NCBI GenBank assembly: GCA_964604165.1
Contig: CAZRYF010000006.1
Span: 1-64,000 of the forward strand
Origin: JAYZDK01 sp964604165
GTDB taxonomy: Bacteria; Myxococcota_A; UBA796; CAJQPC01
Length of the DNA: 64,000 nt
Direction: 5' to 3'
The position numbers were made by a program, and so were the translations under genes. The notes below the pieces were generated by a model. The model was not told where the DNA came from. It made no database searches and saw nothing but the letters and a program-made list of their open reading frames with translations. Positions 25,465 to 34,462 of the stretch are shown here, in pieces (positions within the stretch are counted from its first letter, which is position 1; each line of letters opens with the position of its first letter).

Positions 25465-26910
25465 CTACTCCTTGGGTCCGGTGCCCAGGGCCAAGAGCAG
25501 TCCCACGCCGTAGCCTGTGCCGTTTTCGTCCGCGCTCCATGCGGGACCGGCCAGGTCGATGTGAAGCCAGCGCGGGGCCGGGTCCGGAAGGTGGTTGGCG
25601 ATGAACTGCCCTGCACAGGAGGCTTGGGCGTTTGCACGGTTCTTGACCGAGTTCTTCATGTCGGCCACCGTCGACTTGAACTCACGTCGCAAGAGCTCCG
25701 GAGCGTAAAGCATCGGGTGGCATGGCTCCCCGATGGCGCGTCCGGCCTTCACTGCTGCCTGCTCCACCGCCTCGTCGTTGGACATCACGCAGGCATGGAT
25801 TTTTCCGGAAACCGTCAGGGCGGCGCCGGTCAGGGTCGCGGCATCCACGAGCAGGTCGGGCTTGTATTCGGCTGCTGCATAGGCCACGCCATCTGCCAGA
25901 ACCAATCGACCCTCTGCATCGGTGTTGTTCACCTCCACGGTCTTTCCGGACCACATGGTGATCACGTCATCTGGGCGGGTCGCAGCTGGGCCGATCGCGT
26001 TTTCTGCAACGCAAGCAACCGCCACCAGTCGGTGCTCGATGCCGCTCTCCACGGCGGCCTGAAATGCTCCGAGCACCGCGGCGCAGCCCCCCATGTCCCC
26101 CTTCATTCCGGGCATGCCGCCCTTGGTCTTGATGGAGAGACCGCCGGTGTCATAGACGATGCCCTTCCCCACCCAGGCCACGGTGGTCTCGGCGCCGGCC
26201 GGGTGGTGGTCCAGCACCACAAGCGCCGGAGCGGTCGTGGCGGCCCGCCCCACGCTGAACAAGCCGCCGAATCCACGGTCCTTTAGCTCCTCGCCGCGGA
26301 GGACCGTCATCGTGGCTCCGGTGCGAGCGGCAATCGCCTCGCACTCCTGGACCAGGGCGTCGCAGTGCATTTCGGAGGTCGGCGTGTCGAACAGTCGGGC
26401 GGCCAGCCGCACCCCCTCCATGGCCGGCGCGATGGCCGGGTTGACGTCGACTCCGCCGGGTCCGACCAGGTGCACCCGGACCGACCCGCCGCCGCTGTCG
26501 CTAGTCTTGGCGCCATAGATCGGAAAGGCGCGGGCCACGGCAAGCGCCGCCGCCATGTCGTGCTCGGCTGCGTCCAGGGCGAGCACCACCGTGTTCTCAC
26601 CGGACCCATCCGCCTGGGCTGCAAGGCGGGGGATCGCCCAGGCCCGGGAGGCGCTGTTGTGGCGGCTGCACGGCTCGGGCAGCACCCCGGCCACGACCTT
26701 CTGGGTGCCGACCCAGGTGGTCTCGGAGGCGCCGGCATCGCCGGGTTCAGCCCGGTTCAGCATGGCGTCCCAGGTCTCGGCGGGTACGGGCACATGCTCT
26801 CGAATCACGCCGGAGCGCAGCCGCTCGGCCCGACCGATGAACACCAGGGTGTCGTGCCCGGAAAAGGAGGTGGTTTCATCCGCGAGGGTCAAGGTGGTGG
26901 GGGTATGCAT
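25465..26910 (-). CDS. M17 leucyl aminopeptidase, NPEPL1-like
   Basis: The 481-residue product is a dinuclear metal aminopeptidase. The family signature NTDAEGRLVLADG (about residue 329) and the metal site VGKGIVYDTGGLSIKTKGGMPGM (about residue 247, shown here in two parts: VGKGIVYDTGG and LSIKTKGGMPGM) are intact. The wording is closer to the animal NPEPL1 branch than to E. coli PepA. It cleaves N-terminal residues in the cytoplasm. Downstream MaoC is 5 bases away. No Shine-Dalgarno sequence precedes ATG 26910. TTAGCT lies 7 bases upstream, which is close to the leaderless pattern but does not fit TANNNT. Confidence 0.93.
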   Translation of the reverse strand: MHTPTTLTLADETTSFSGHDTLVFIGRAERLRSGVIREHVPVPAETWDAMLNRAEPGDAGASETTWVGTQKVVAGVLPEPCSRHNSASRAWAIPRLAAQADGSGENTVVLALDAAEHDMAAALAVARAFPIYGAKTSDSGGGSVRVHLVGPGGVDVNPAIAPAMEGVRLAARLFDTPTSEMHCDALVQECEAIAARTGATMTVLRGEELKDRGFGGLFSVGRAATTAPALVVLDHHPAGAETTVAWVGKGIVYDTGGLSIKTKGGMPGMKGDMGGCAAVLGAFQAAVESGIEHRLVAVACVAENAIGPAATRPDDVITMWSGKTVEVNNTDAEGRLVLADGVAYAAAEYKPDLLVDAATLTGAALTVSGKIHACVMSNDEAVEQAAVKAGRAIGEPCHPMLYAPELLRREFKSTVADMKNSVKNRANAQASCAGQFIANHLPDPAPRWLHIDLAGPAWSADENGTGYGVGLLLALGTGPKE

Positions 26911-26993
26911 TCGGCGCAGCTAACACGTTCCCATTGTTGGGCTTGCCTCCGCGTGGCCCACCACAATAGGGACACGGCGAAGGAGGCGTGAGC

Positions 26994-29300
26994 GTGCCGG
27001 AGCAAGTCGCGAAGGGCTGGGCGTTGAAGCTGCTATGGCTGCTCCTGCTGCCTGCCATTGGGGTGTCTCTCTACCTGGGGTATGCCCATCTGCGTCTGGC
27101 CCATGGGTCCGGGAGTTTCGAGAGCCTCTGCGCTGTCAGCGATCTTCTCAACTGCGATGCGGTAAACACCAGCCGCTACTCCGAGTTCTTCGGGGTGCCG
27201 ACGAGCTTCTTTGCGGTGCCGGTGTACCTGGCCATGCTGATGCTGGTGGGCCACGGGCTGCAGGACACCTCGCAGGGGCGCAGCGCACGCCGGGGGCTGT
27301 TCAGCCTGGCGCTGATGAATGTGGGTGTGTCGGCTTTCCTCGCGTGGGAGAGCGCCATGGTGCTGCAGGCCTGGTGCCTGTTCTGTGTCAGCCTCTACGG
27401 GGTACATGTTCTCTCCCTGTTCCTGGTAATGATTCCCCTGGGCGCCCGGGTTCCAGGGCTGCCGGAAGGCCGCGATCTGGCCAAGGTGCTCGCCTCGGGC
27501 CTGGTCGTGTTCGGCTTTCTGGCCCTCGGTTCGCTCTTTGTGGGGGCGCAGATGGACGAGGTGGCCATTCGGGAGTTGGGCCTCTCGGAGGGGGGCGCCA
27601 CTGCCCTGGTGACCGAGCAGCGAGCCGGGGGCAAGGTGAAGCTGCCGGAGGCGGCGGTGGAGGTCACGGTGGCTCCCCACAACCCCGCCGTGGGTCCCGA
27701 AGACGCGGCGGTCACCGTGGTGGAATTCGCGGATTTTGAGTGTGGCCATTGCCGCAAGCTGCGCTCGACCCTGGCGCCGCTGAAGGACAAGTACAGGGAC
27801 CGGGTCCGGTTTGTCTTCAAGCACTACCCCATGGACCGGGAGTGCAACCCGAACATGAAGCGCACCCACCACCGGTACGCCTGCGAGGCGGCGGTGGCGT
27901 CTCAGTGCGCCGGACGCCAGGAGGCGTTCTGGCCCTACCATGACCTGCTCTTCAAGAACCAAAAGGCCATGGAGCCGGAAGACCTGGTGCACTACGCGGA
28001 GATCCTCGATCTGGACATTCCCGCGTTCTCCCACTGCCTGAACGACAACACCGTGAAGAGAGAGGTGGGCGAGGACATCTCCATGGGTGGGGAGTTGGAG
28101 CTGTCGGGGACGCCGCGCACCTATGTCAACGGACGGCAGTTTCGGGGGGCGGTCAGCCGGGCGATTCTGGATGCAGCCATTCGCGTGGAGCTGGGGGAGG
28201 TTCAGGTGGATGCAGAGGGCAAGGTGGAGACCCGGCAGGAATTTGCGATCGGTGAGCCGCTGGCTCTCGGGCTGGTGGACATGGCTGAAATCAACGTGGG
28301 AGGGCTGTCCTTCTGGATCGACCGGGTGGAGGCAAGCCTCTCTTCAGGCGGTGCGGCCCTCTCCCAGGCAGGTGCGGAGCCTGCAAGTGCCAGCTGGTTT
28401 GAAGCGTCAAAGGCCTGCGAGGCGGCCGGCAAGCGAATCTGCTCCCAGGAGGAGTGGCTGGCGGCTTGTGTGGGCTCTCGGCCTGAGGACCTCGATGGCG
28501 ATGGCAGCGTGGTGGGAGAGACTTTGCAAGGGCGCCTGTATCCGTATGGCGATCACTACATGCGGGGGGTCTGTTGGGACGCCGGGGACTCCAAGAAGAA
28601 CAAGCCCCTTGGCACCGGCCGCCGCGGGGCGTGTCGATCTCCGGAAGGGGTCTACGACCTGACGGGCAACATTCAGGAGTGGGTCGGGGTGACCCCCGAA
28701 AAGGCGGTGTTGTTGGGGGGGGGCTGGTACGCCCAGGACAAGTCCAGCTGTGGCGCGGCAGGGACACGGTTTGGTCCTGGATACGAAAACCGCAGCACGG
28801 GCTTTCGCTGCTGTGCGGATGCGCCCCCAGGAGCCGCTGCTGCTACCCAGAAGGCAGCGCAAGAGACGCACGGAGTCCAGGTTGGGGAGGCGCTTCCTCC
28901 TTTTTCCGGAGAGGACCTGGGGGGCATTGGGGTGAGCACCGAGCACCTCGCGGGCAAGGTCGGGCTGATCAACTTCTGGGCGAGCTGGTGCGCACCTTGC
29001 CAGCGAGAGCTTCCCTTTCTCGCGCGAATGCAGGAGGAGTACGGCCCCAACGGCTTCCAGGTGATCTCTGTGAACGTGGATCGGATTCCCGACAAGGCTC
29101 GGCCCTGGATCGCGAGGTTTAACTTGCCCTTCCCCGTGATGATAGACCCGAACTCCGAGGTCATGGGACTTTTTGACGTGATGGCCATGCCCACCTCTGT
29201 GCTTGTGGACATGGATGGGAATGTCCTTGAGGTGCACACCGGGTTCAGCGATGCATGGGGGAAATCCCTTCGCAATCGACTGAACGATCTGTTGGAGTAG
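26994..29300 (+). CDS. VKOR-DsbA-FGE-TlpA four-domain thiol redox fusion
   Basis: Four domains are in one 768-residue chain. (1) A VKOR domain (about residues 10-200, several membrane helices) has C46 and C54 with 8-residue spacing and the WCLFC pair C128/C131, as in VKOR. (2) A DsbA/thioredoxin_4-like domain (about 225-400) has CGHC at 250-253. (3) A formylglycine-generating/sulfatase-modifying-type domain (about 425-607) has RICSQEEWL and GFRCCAD; Cys 586 may align to the catalytic Cys of FGE. (4) A TlpA-like domain (about 620-768) has WCAPC at 666-669. Start is GTG 26994, which has AAGGAGG 7 bases upstream; GTG 26988 is too close. It probably drives envelope disulfide formation or cofactor maturation. 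Confidence 0.9.
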   Translation: MPEQVAKGWALKLLWLLLLPAIGVSLYLGYAHLRLAHGSGSFESLCAVSDLLNCDAVNTSRYSEFFGVPTSFFAVPVYLAMLMLVGHGLQDTSQGRSARRGLFSLALMNVGVSAFLAWESAMVLQAWCLFCVSLYGVHVLSLFLVMIPLGARVPGLPEGRDLAKVLASGLVVFGFLALGSLFVGAQMDEVAIRELGLSEGGATALVTEQRAGGKVKLPEAAVEVTVAPHNPAVGPEDAAVTVVEFADFECGHCRKLRSTLAPLKDKYRDRVRFVFKHYPMDRECNPNMKRTHHRYACEAAVASQCAGRQEAFWPYHDLLFKNQKAMEPEDLVHYAEILDLDIPAFSHCLNDNTVKREVGEDISMGGELELSGTPRTYVNGRQFRGAVSRAILDAAIRVELGEVQVDAEGKVETRQEFAIGEPLALGLVDMAEINVGGLSFWIDRVEASLSSGGAALSQAGAEPASASWFEASKACEAAGKRICSQEEWLAACVGSRPEDLDGDGSVVGETLQGRLYPYGDHYMRGVCWDAGDSKKNKPLGTGRRGACRSPEGVYDLTGNIQEWVGVTPEKAVLLGGGWYAQDKSSCGAAGTRFGPGYENRSTGFRCCADAPPGAAAATQKAAQETHGVQVGEALPPFSGEDLGGIGVSTEHLAGKVGLINFWASWCAPCQRELPFLARMQEEYGPNGFQVISVNVDRIPDKARPWIARFNLPFPVMIDPNSEVMGLFDVMAMPTSVLVDMDGNVLEVHTGFSDAWGKSLRNRLNDLLE

Positions 29301-29305
29301 CGAGA

Positions 29306-31084
29306 ATGGCCCGGCGAACCCTCCCCGAGGGACCTGCCCGGTGGAGGCGCCTTGAGGTGGGGGTGCTGGTGGGTGCCCTGGCCCTGAGGCTCCTGGGGGT
29401 GTGGAGCGTGGAGTCCACCGACTTTGCCCAGCACCTGCTCGTGGACGCCCAGACCTATCTCTCCCAGGCGACCAGCCTGGAGCGGGGGGGGAGCCCCTTT
29501 CGGGATGGCTTCTACCAGCCCCCCGGCTATCCGTTGTTCTTGGTGGCGGTGCGGGGCTTTACGGGGCGTTCGGAGTCGGTGCTTGCGGTGCGCCTGGTGC
29601 AGCTTCTTCTTGGCATGGCCACGACCTGGGGGCTCATTCGCCTGGGGCGAAAGGCCGGGGCCCGCATGGGGGCCCGGTGGATCGGGGCGTTGGCGGGGGG
29701 CCTCTTTGTGCTCTACCCGTCGACGCTTCTCTTTGAGCAGGACCTCCTCACCCCGGCCCTGACCCAATGTGCGGTGGTGATGTCCTTGCTGCTTCTCTGG
29801 CGAGAGGGCGGGCCCACGCCGTTTCGGGCCCTCTTGGCGGGTGTGATTTTGGGCGCAGCCGCTGTGGTGCACACCACGATCCTCGCAGGGTTGGGATCGG
29901 CTGCGGTGGGCTTGTGGATTTGGAAGCCCACCCTTCGGCGACGCATCGGCTCCCTGGCTCTCGGGGCGGGGCTCGCCCTGGCGCCTACTACCGCGATCAA
30001 CATGGCGCGGTGGGGACAGGCGACCCTGGTGTCCGACAACGCGGGCCTGAACTTCTACCTGGGGAACAACCCGGACTGGAAGCGCACCGCCTTTCTCCAG
30101 GCTGGCTTGCCCTTTCGCATGCTGATCATGGATGCCGAGCCTGGCAAGCGTCGCCTGACCCACGAGCGCAACGCCTATTGGAAGGCCCGGGCCTGGGAGG
30201 AGATCGGAGACGCACCGGGGGCCTGGCTGAGCACTCTGGCCATCAAGGCCCTCTGGAGCATCAACCACCGGGAGATCCCCCGAAACGAGGACTACCGCTG
30301 CCGCACGGCCGAGGGCCCCATGCGCTGGATCGGGTGGCTCCCCGTGCGCTTCGGGTGGGTGTTCCCCCTGGCGGTTTTGGGGGCGGGAGCTCTATGGCGT
30401 CAGCGAAGGGCGGAGAGGATGGTGCCGCTCTTTTGGGCGGCCCTGCATGTGCCGATGGTCCTCTTCCTGGTCTCAGACCGATACCGGGTGGCGTCTTGGC
30501 CGCTGGTCTGCCTCTGTGCTGCTGCCGGCCTGGCCTGGATGGCCCAGGAATGGAAGGGGGGCTGCCGGCCTGCCACCAAGCACCTGCCGGTGCTCGGCCT
30601 GGTGATCCTGCCTTGGCTGCCCATCGACTCGATTACTGACTTTGATCCCGGGTGGTGTGCCCGGGTGGAGGGGAACATTGCAGTGGGCAATGGTGACAAG
30701 GCGGCGGCCGTGGCCCGGTACCGCGAGGCGCTTGAGATCAACCCGGACGACATCAGCACCCGGCACCACCTCTCTCAGACTCTGTTGGGGGATGGAAAGC
30801 CGAGCCAGGCCGCCGCGGTGCTCGAGCCGGTCTTGGAGGTGTTCCCCGGGTCCTTCTCCGCCCAGAAGCTCATGGCGCACATCCAGCGGCGCATGGGCCA
30901 GTGGGAGGCGGTGGCAGAGCATGCTGGATGGGCCCACGCGATTCCCCACACAGGCCGCTCGACGGATGCGCTCTACGTGGAGGCCCTGGTGCGAACCGGG
31001 CGGGAGGCCGAGGCCCGGATGGCGGTACAGGCGAGCCCCGGTCTGGAGAAACACAAGAAGGTGCGCGAGCTGCTCGGGCTGTAG
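29306..31084 (+). CDS. Membrane glycosyltransferase (GT39/ArnT-like) with C-terminal TPR
   Basis: The 592-residue product has about 11 membrane segments and the luminal-type start seen in GT39/PMT_2 enzymes (ESTDFAQHLLVDAQTYLSQA with Asp, then GSPFRDGFYQPPGYPLFL). Such enzymes move sugars from polyprenyl-phosphate donors to acceptors on the outer face. Residues from about 470 on (EALEINPDDISTRHHLSQTL, AAVLEPVLEVFPG) are TPR repeats, which probably recruit partners. ATG 29306 has GGAG upstream and begins six bases after the redox fusion gene, so the two are likely one transcription unit. The acceptor is unknown. Confidence 0.85.
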   Translation: MARRTLPEGPARWRRLEVGVLVGALALRLLGVWSVESTDFAQHLLVDAQTYLSQATSLERGGSPFRDGFYQPPGYPLFLVAVRGFTGRSESVLAVRLVQLLLGMATTWGLIRLGRKAGARMGARWIGALAGGLFVLYPSTLLFEQDLLTPALTQCAVVMSLLLLWREGGPTPFRALLAGVILGAAAVVHTTILAGLGSAAVGLWIWKPTLRRRIGSLALGAGLALAPTTAINMARWGQATLVSDNAGLNFYLGNNPDWKRTAFLQAGLPFRMLIMDAEPGKRRLTHERNAYWKARAWEEIGDAPGAWLSTLAIKALWSINHREIPRNEDYRCRTAEGPMRWIGWLPVRFGWVFPLAVLGAGALWRQRRAERMVPLFWAALHVPMVLFLVSDRYRVASWPLVCLCAAAGLAWMAQEWKGGCRPATKHLPVLGLVILPWLPIDSITDFDPGWCARVEGNIAVGNGDKAAAVARYREALEINPDDISTRHHLSQTLLGDGKPSQAAAVLEPVLEVFPGSFSAQKLMAHIQRRMGQWEAVAEHAGWAHAIPHTGRSTDALYVEALVRTGREAEARMAVQASPGLEKHKKVRELLGL

Positions 31085-31096
31085 AGAGTTGGCTCT

Positions 31097-31621
31097 CTAC
31101 TGGTTTGTGGGGTCGTCCACGACCTCGAGAATACGCCGCATGCCCGTGTGTCCCAGGTCCTCCAGAGGGGTCTCGCAGAGGGACACCAGCTGCTCATTGG
31201 CCTGGCGAAGCTCGGTGATCAGCCGGCTGCCGATGGCAAGCTGAAAGAAGGCGGCCACGGCAGGCTCCATCTTCCAGAGGGCGTCCAGGGCCAACTTGTC
31301 GAGGGTCAGCACCAGACTCGGGGAGGTGGCCCGGGCGCGGTTCTTGTGTACGGCGGGACGAAGGATGTTCTCCTCGCATAGAAAACCACCCTTTCCCACC
31401 CGCCCCAGGATGCGGTCTTCATCTTCGATCTCCAGGTCCCCGCTTTCCAGGATGTACAGGGTCGCCGAGCGCCCGCCTTTTTCAAAGAGGAGGTCCCCCA
31501 CGTCCAATTCAATCGCCTCAAACCGGGGTCCCAGGGCCTGGAGCACCCGCAAGGGCAGGGCAGTGAGCAGTGGGCAGGCCGCAATCGCCTCCACGCGGCT
31601 TGGACTTCGGGGAGCGCTCAT
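31097..31621 (-). CDS. Cyclic-nucleotide-binding domain protein, no effector
   Basis: The 174-residue product is a CRP-type cNMP-binding domain: LDVGDLLFEKGGRSATLYILESGDLEIEDEDR is the beta-roll with its conserved Gly residues (split here at EKGG). VGKGGFLCEENIL is the phosphate-binding cassette position, but the usual Gly-Glu and Arg-Ser-Ala pattern is weak, so ligand binding may be altered. A helical C-terminus replaces the DNA-binding domain. ATG 31621 overlaps the stop of the second cNMP gene (ATGA), so the two proteins are made together and may pair. Confidence 0.8.
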   Translation of the reverse strand: MSAPRSPSRVEAIAACPLLTALPLRVLQALGPRFEAIELDVGDLLFEKGGRSATLYILESGDLEIEDEDRILGRVGKGGFLCEENILRPAVHKNRARATSPSLVLTLDKLALDALWKMEPAVAAFFQLAIGSRLITELRQANEQLVSLCETPLEDLGHTGMRRILEVVDDPTNQ

Positions 31622-32160
31622 TTGCCCTCCAGCCACTTTCGCAGGTTCTCGGGCAAGGGCCCGGGCTCACTTCCCACAAGCTCGGTGAGGCGGTCCGTCA
31701 AGAACTCTCTGTCCCCTCCTTCGAGGGCATCTCGAAGGAGATCTGCCCGGGCGCGAATGGCCAGCAATCGGTCGCACACCTGCTCGGTGCTCACGCGAAG
31801 CAGAACGCCCGAGGCAGTGTCCTCCAGGACCAGCCTCTCCAGCAGGGTGTCCCGGGACAGCCAGGCCACGATGGTCTCCTCCAGGCAGGTGGCGGTGGCG
31901 GAGCGAGGCGCGGGGGAGAGCACCGCCATTTCCCCCACCACTGTGCCCGCGCCAATGTCCGCCAGTCGGATTTCTTCGGCGCTGGGGGCGAGGCGAGAGA
32001 GGCGCACAGATCCTTCCAGGATCAGCAGCATGTAGTCCCCCGGGTCCCCTTCCCGGAAAAGGACTTCGGACTCTGCGTGCCGGGTTTGTACGAGCGTGCG
32101 GAGAAACCCCTGCTGTTCCTCGGAGGACAGGTTGCCCAGCAGTGGAAAGGTAGTGTCCAT
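31618..32160 (-). CDS. Cyclic-nucleotide-binding domain protein, no effector
   Basis: The 180-residue product has the full CRP-type roll: EVLFREGDPGDYMLLILEGSVRL followed by VVGEMAVLSPAPRSATATC, which is the phosphate-binding cassette with Gly-Glu and Arg-Ser-Ala. This one is therefore a better candidate for cAMP or cGMP binding than its neighbour. A helical tail of about 60 residues replaces the HTH. ATG 32160 is preceded by TAGGAT at 7 bases and TTGTCG a further 17 bases up, with no Shine-Dalgarno sequence. The next gene on the other strand starts 128 bases away. The class III cyclase at 47161 is a possible source of ligand. Confidence 0.88.
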   Translation of the reverse strand: MDTTFPLLGNLSSEEQQGFLRTLVQTRHAESEVLFREGDPGDYMLLILEGSVRLSRLAPSAEEIRLADIGAGTVVGEMAVLSPAPRSATATCLEETIVAWLSRDTLLERLVLEDTASGVLLRVSTEQVCDRLLAIRARADLLRDALEGGDREFLTDRLTELVGSEPGPLPENLRKWLEGK

Positions 32161-32167
32161 TGCGGGC

Positions 32168-32196
32168 ATCCTACTCCACCCGCACTCGTCCGACAA
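32168..32196 (-). promoter_or_regulatory. Sigma70-like promoter, leaderless-type
   Basis: On the minus strand TTGTCG (32191-32196) is 17 bases from TAGGAT (32168-32173). TAGGAT ends 7 bases before ATG 32160. No Shine-Dalgarno sequence is present. Confidence 0.5.
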
Positions 32197-32287
32197 AAAG
32201 TGTGTGCGAGCGGGGCGCCGAGGGGATAGAGCAGCGCCCTCCCGACGGCTGCAGGCTGGCGGATTTCCCACGCACAGGAGCATTTCC

Positions 32288-33013
32288 ATGGCACGCATGA
32301 TCGCCGTGATTTCGATGCTTGGACTGGTGGCCGGTTGCGCCTCCAAGTCCGAGATGGACACCCTCAAGGCCGAGGTGGCCGCCCTGAACCAGAAGGTGGA
32401 GGAGCTTGCCAGCAAGCCCGCTGCTGCGGCTGCCCCGGATGCCGAGGCCGAGACGGCTGCCCGCGAGCTGCTCAAGAAGGCGCAGACCAAGCAGCGCGAT
32501 GGCGACATCGCCGGTGCCAAGACCGCACTGGCAGAGCTGACCAAGAAGTTTGGAAACACCCGGACCGCCGCCCGCTCCTCCCGCATGAAGGATGAGCTGG
32601 ACGTCATCGGCAAGGATGCCAAGGCTTTGAACTCCCCCGAGTGGATGCTTGGAGATGCGCCTGGCTTCGACATGACCAAGGACGCCGGGCTGGTGGTGTT
32701 TTTCGAGTCCTGGTGCCCTCACTGCAAGCGCGAGGTGCCGAAGCTGCAGGCCACGTACGAGAAGTACAAGGGCAAAATGGGCGTGCTTGGTCTTACCAAG
32801 ATCACCCGCTCCGCCACCAAGGAGAACGTGATGGAGCTGCTCAACTCCAACGACGTGACCTACCCGGTGGCCAAGGAAGATGGAACCGAGTCCCGCTACT
32901 ACGCGGTGAGCGGTATCCCAGCTGCGATCTTTGTGAACGGCGGCAAGGTGCTGTGGCGCGGCCACCCGGGCACCCTGTCGGAAGACATGATCGAGAAGTT
33001 CCTCAACAACTAA
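32288..33013 (+). CDS. Thioredoxin-fold lipoprotein
   Basis: The 241-residue product has a lipobox (GLVAGC), a short coiled coil (about 25-45, SEMDTLKAEVAALNQKVEEL), an Ala-rich helical section that may be a TPR-like pair (about 60-105), and a TlpA-type thioredoxin domain with WCPHC near residue 145 and a cis-Pro loop VSGIPAAIF. It probably reduces or isomerises disulfides, or hands electrons on, from the outer side of the inner membrane. CACAGGAG lies before ATG 32288. The FbaB-like gene follows 11 bases downstream. It is the second TlpA-like domain in the window after the VKOR fusion. Confidence 0.88.
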   Translation: MARMIAVISMLGLVAGCASKSEMDTLKAEVAALNQKVEELASKPAAAAAPDAEAETAARELLKKAQTKQRDGDIAGAKTALAELTKKFGNTRTAARSSRMKDELDVIGKDAKALNSPEWMLGDAPGFDMTKDAGLVVFFESWCPHCKREVPKLQATYEKYKGKMGVLGLTKITRSATKENVMELLNSNDVTYPVAKEDGTESRYYAVSGIPAAIFVNGGKVLWRGHPGTLSEDMIEKFLNN

Positions 33014-33024
33014 GCGGGGTACCC

Positions 33025-34095
33025 ATGGGCCGCTCGACCGTTGAACTGCTGGGAGAGGATGCCCAGCGCCTCCTCTCACATCGCTGTGAGGGCATCCCCA
33101 AGGAGCGCATCCACGTTCCGGGCGGGGACTTCGTGGACCGGGTCTTTCGGGACTCGGACCGCAATGTGCCGACGCTTCGCTCGATCCAGGCGCTCATCGA
33201 CGCGGGACGACTCGGGGGAACCGGGTACGTCTCCATCTTGCCGGTGGACCAGGGCATCGAGCACTCGGGGGGGGCGTCTTTCGCCCCCAACCCGGAGTAC
33301 TTCGACCCGGGGAACATCGTGGAGTTGGCCATCGAGGGGGGCTGCAACGCCGTGGCATCCACCTTTGGCGTACTTGGCTCGGTGTCCCGGAAGTACGCCC
33401 ACAAGATTCCGTTCATCCTGAAGCTCAACCACAACGAGCTGCTCACGTCTCCGAACACCTTTGACCAGGTGATGTTTGCCCAGGTGCAGGATGCCTGGAA
33501 CATGGGCTGTGTTGGGGTGGGGGCGACGATCTACTTTGGATCGGACAACTCCCGGCGGCAGATCCTGGAGACGGCCCAGGCCTTCTCCATGGCCCACGAG
33601 CTGGGCATGGCGACCGTTCTGTGGTGCTACCTGCGGAACGAAAACTTCAAGGCCGATGGCACCGACTACCACGCGGCCGCGGACCTCACGGGCCAGGCGA
33701 ACCACCTGGGAGTCACCATCCAGGCGGACATCATCAAGCAGAAGATGGCCACCAACAACGGGGGCTACGCAGCCCTGAACATGGGCGACTCGAGCTACGG
33801 CAAGTTCGATGAGCGCATCTACAGCGACCTGTGCAGCGACCACCCCATCGACCTGGTGCGCTACCAGGTGGCGAACTGCTACATGGGCCGGGCCGGGTTG
33901 ATCAACAGCGGCGGTGCATCCGGTGGGGCCAGCGACCTGGCCCAGGCGGTGCGGACCGCAGTGATCAACAAGCGGGCCGGTGGAATGGGCCTTATCAGCG
34001 GGCGCAAGGCTTTCCAGCGCCCCCGGGCAGAGGGCGTTGCGCTGCTGCATGCCATCCAGGATGTGTACCTGGACGGGTCGATCGACGTGGCGTAG
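33025..34095 (+). CDS. fbaB: Class I fructose-bisphosphate aldolase
   Basis: The 356-residue product is a DhnA/FbaB-type class I aldolase, which cleaves fructose 1,6-bisphosphate via a Schiff-base Lys. VDQGIEHSGGASFAPNP near residue 75, FILKLNHNELLTSPNTF near residue 130, GVGATIYFGSDNSRRQILE near residue 165 and LINSGGASGGASDLAQAVR near residue 292 follow the family. Length fits the E. coli enzyme (350). ATG 33025 was chosen; the ORF open upstream at 32641 is antisense-like to the thioredoxin frame. It ends just before a REP-like array. Confidence 0.92.
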   Translation: MGRSTVELLGEDAQRLLSHRCEGIPKERIHVPGGDFVDRVFRDSDRNVPTLRSIQALIDAGRLGGTGYVSILPVDQGIEHSGGASFAPNPEYFDPGNIVELAIEGGCNAVASTFGVLGSVSRKYAHKIPFILKLNHNELLTSPNTFDQVMFAQVQDAWNMGCVGVGATIYFGSDNSRRQILETAQAFSMAHELGMATVLWCYLRNENFKADGTDYHAAADLTGQANHLGVTIQADIIKQKMATNNGGYAALNMGDSSYGKFDERIYSDLCSDHPIDLVRYQVANCYMGRAGLINSGGASGGASDLAQAVRTAVINKRAGGMGLISGRKAFQRPRAEGVALLHAIQDVYLDGSIDVA

Positions 34096-34143
34096 GAATC
34101 TGCCGTTGATCGGCGAGGTCTCCGCCGGGATAGCGAACCCGAA

Positions 34144-34224
34144 AGTTCCGCCGCGAAGTTCCGGGCCCAGAAGTTCCCAAGTTCCGGGGACATGAAGTTC
34201 CGCTGGTGAAGTTCCGAAAGTTCC
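34144..34224 (+). repeat. AGTTCCGG repeat array, copy 2
   Basis: AGTTCC occurs at 34144, 34157, 34172, 34180, 34196, 34210 and 34219, often as AAGTTCCGGGGAC. It is the plus-strand form of the array at 7709-7775. It is followed by AGCATACTTAACT. REP/RAYT association is inferred; no transposase is present. Confidence 0.65.
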
Positions 34225-34448
34225 GGGGACAGCATACTTAACTCTGAGCGGAGAGGTGGACCCCGTCGACCGAAAGGAGTGCTTCCGTCGCATGCAGGCC
34301 CGTTGAAAGCAGCTCAAGATGGACACCTCCAGCCCGGAAGAGGGCTGAATCGCTCGCACGGGAGCCCGGTGACCGCCCCGGGGCAGGTGTGGTGTCGAGT
34401 AGTTGGGAGGCTGTGGGCGTTCAGCGAGCAGAGGGGCATGGGTTGAGA

Positions 34449-34454
34449 TAGGCT
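34449..34454 (+). promoter_or_regulatory. TANNNT -10 element, leaderless-type
   Basis: TAGGCT ends 8 bases before ATG 34463. No Shine-Dalgarno sequence and no good -35 were seen. Confidence 0.3.
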
Positions 34455-34462
34455 CTCCTGCA

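Larger units (their letters stand above)
34096..34462. other. Intergenic region with AGTTCC array
   Basis: The 367 bases hold the AGTTCC array at 34144-34224, ending in GGGGACAGCATACTTAA, and then about 230 bases in which I see no gene. The sequence from about 34250 to 34440 has no ORF with family features. The last few bases carry the TAGGCT promoter element for the next gene. Confidence 0.5.

Noticed and set aside
28673..30268. 531-codon minus-strand ORF
   Set aside because: It crosses two well-supported plus-strand genes and has no recognisable domain.
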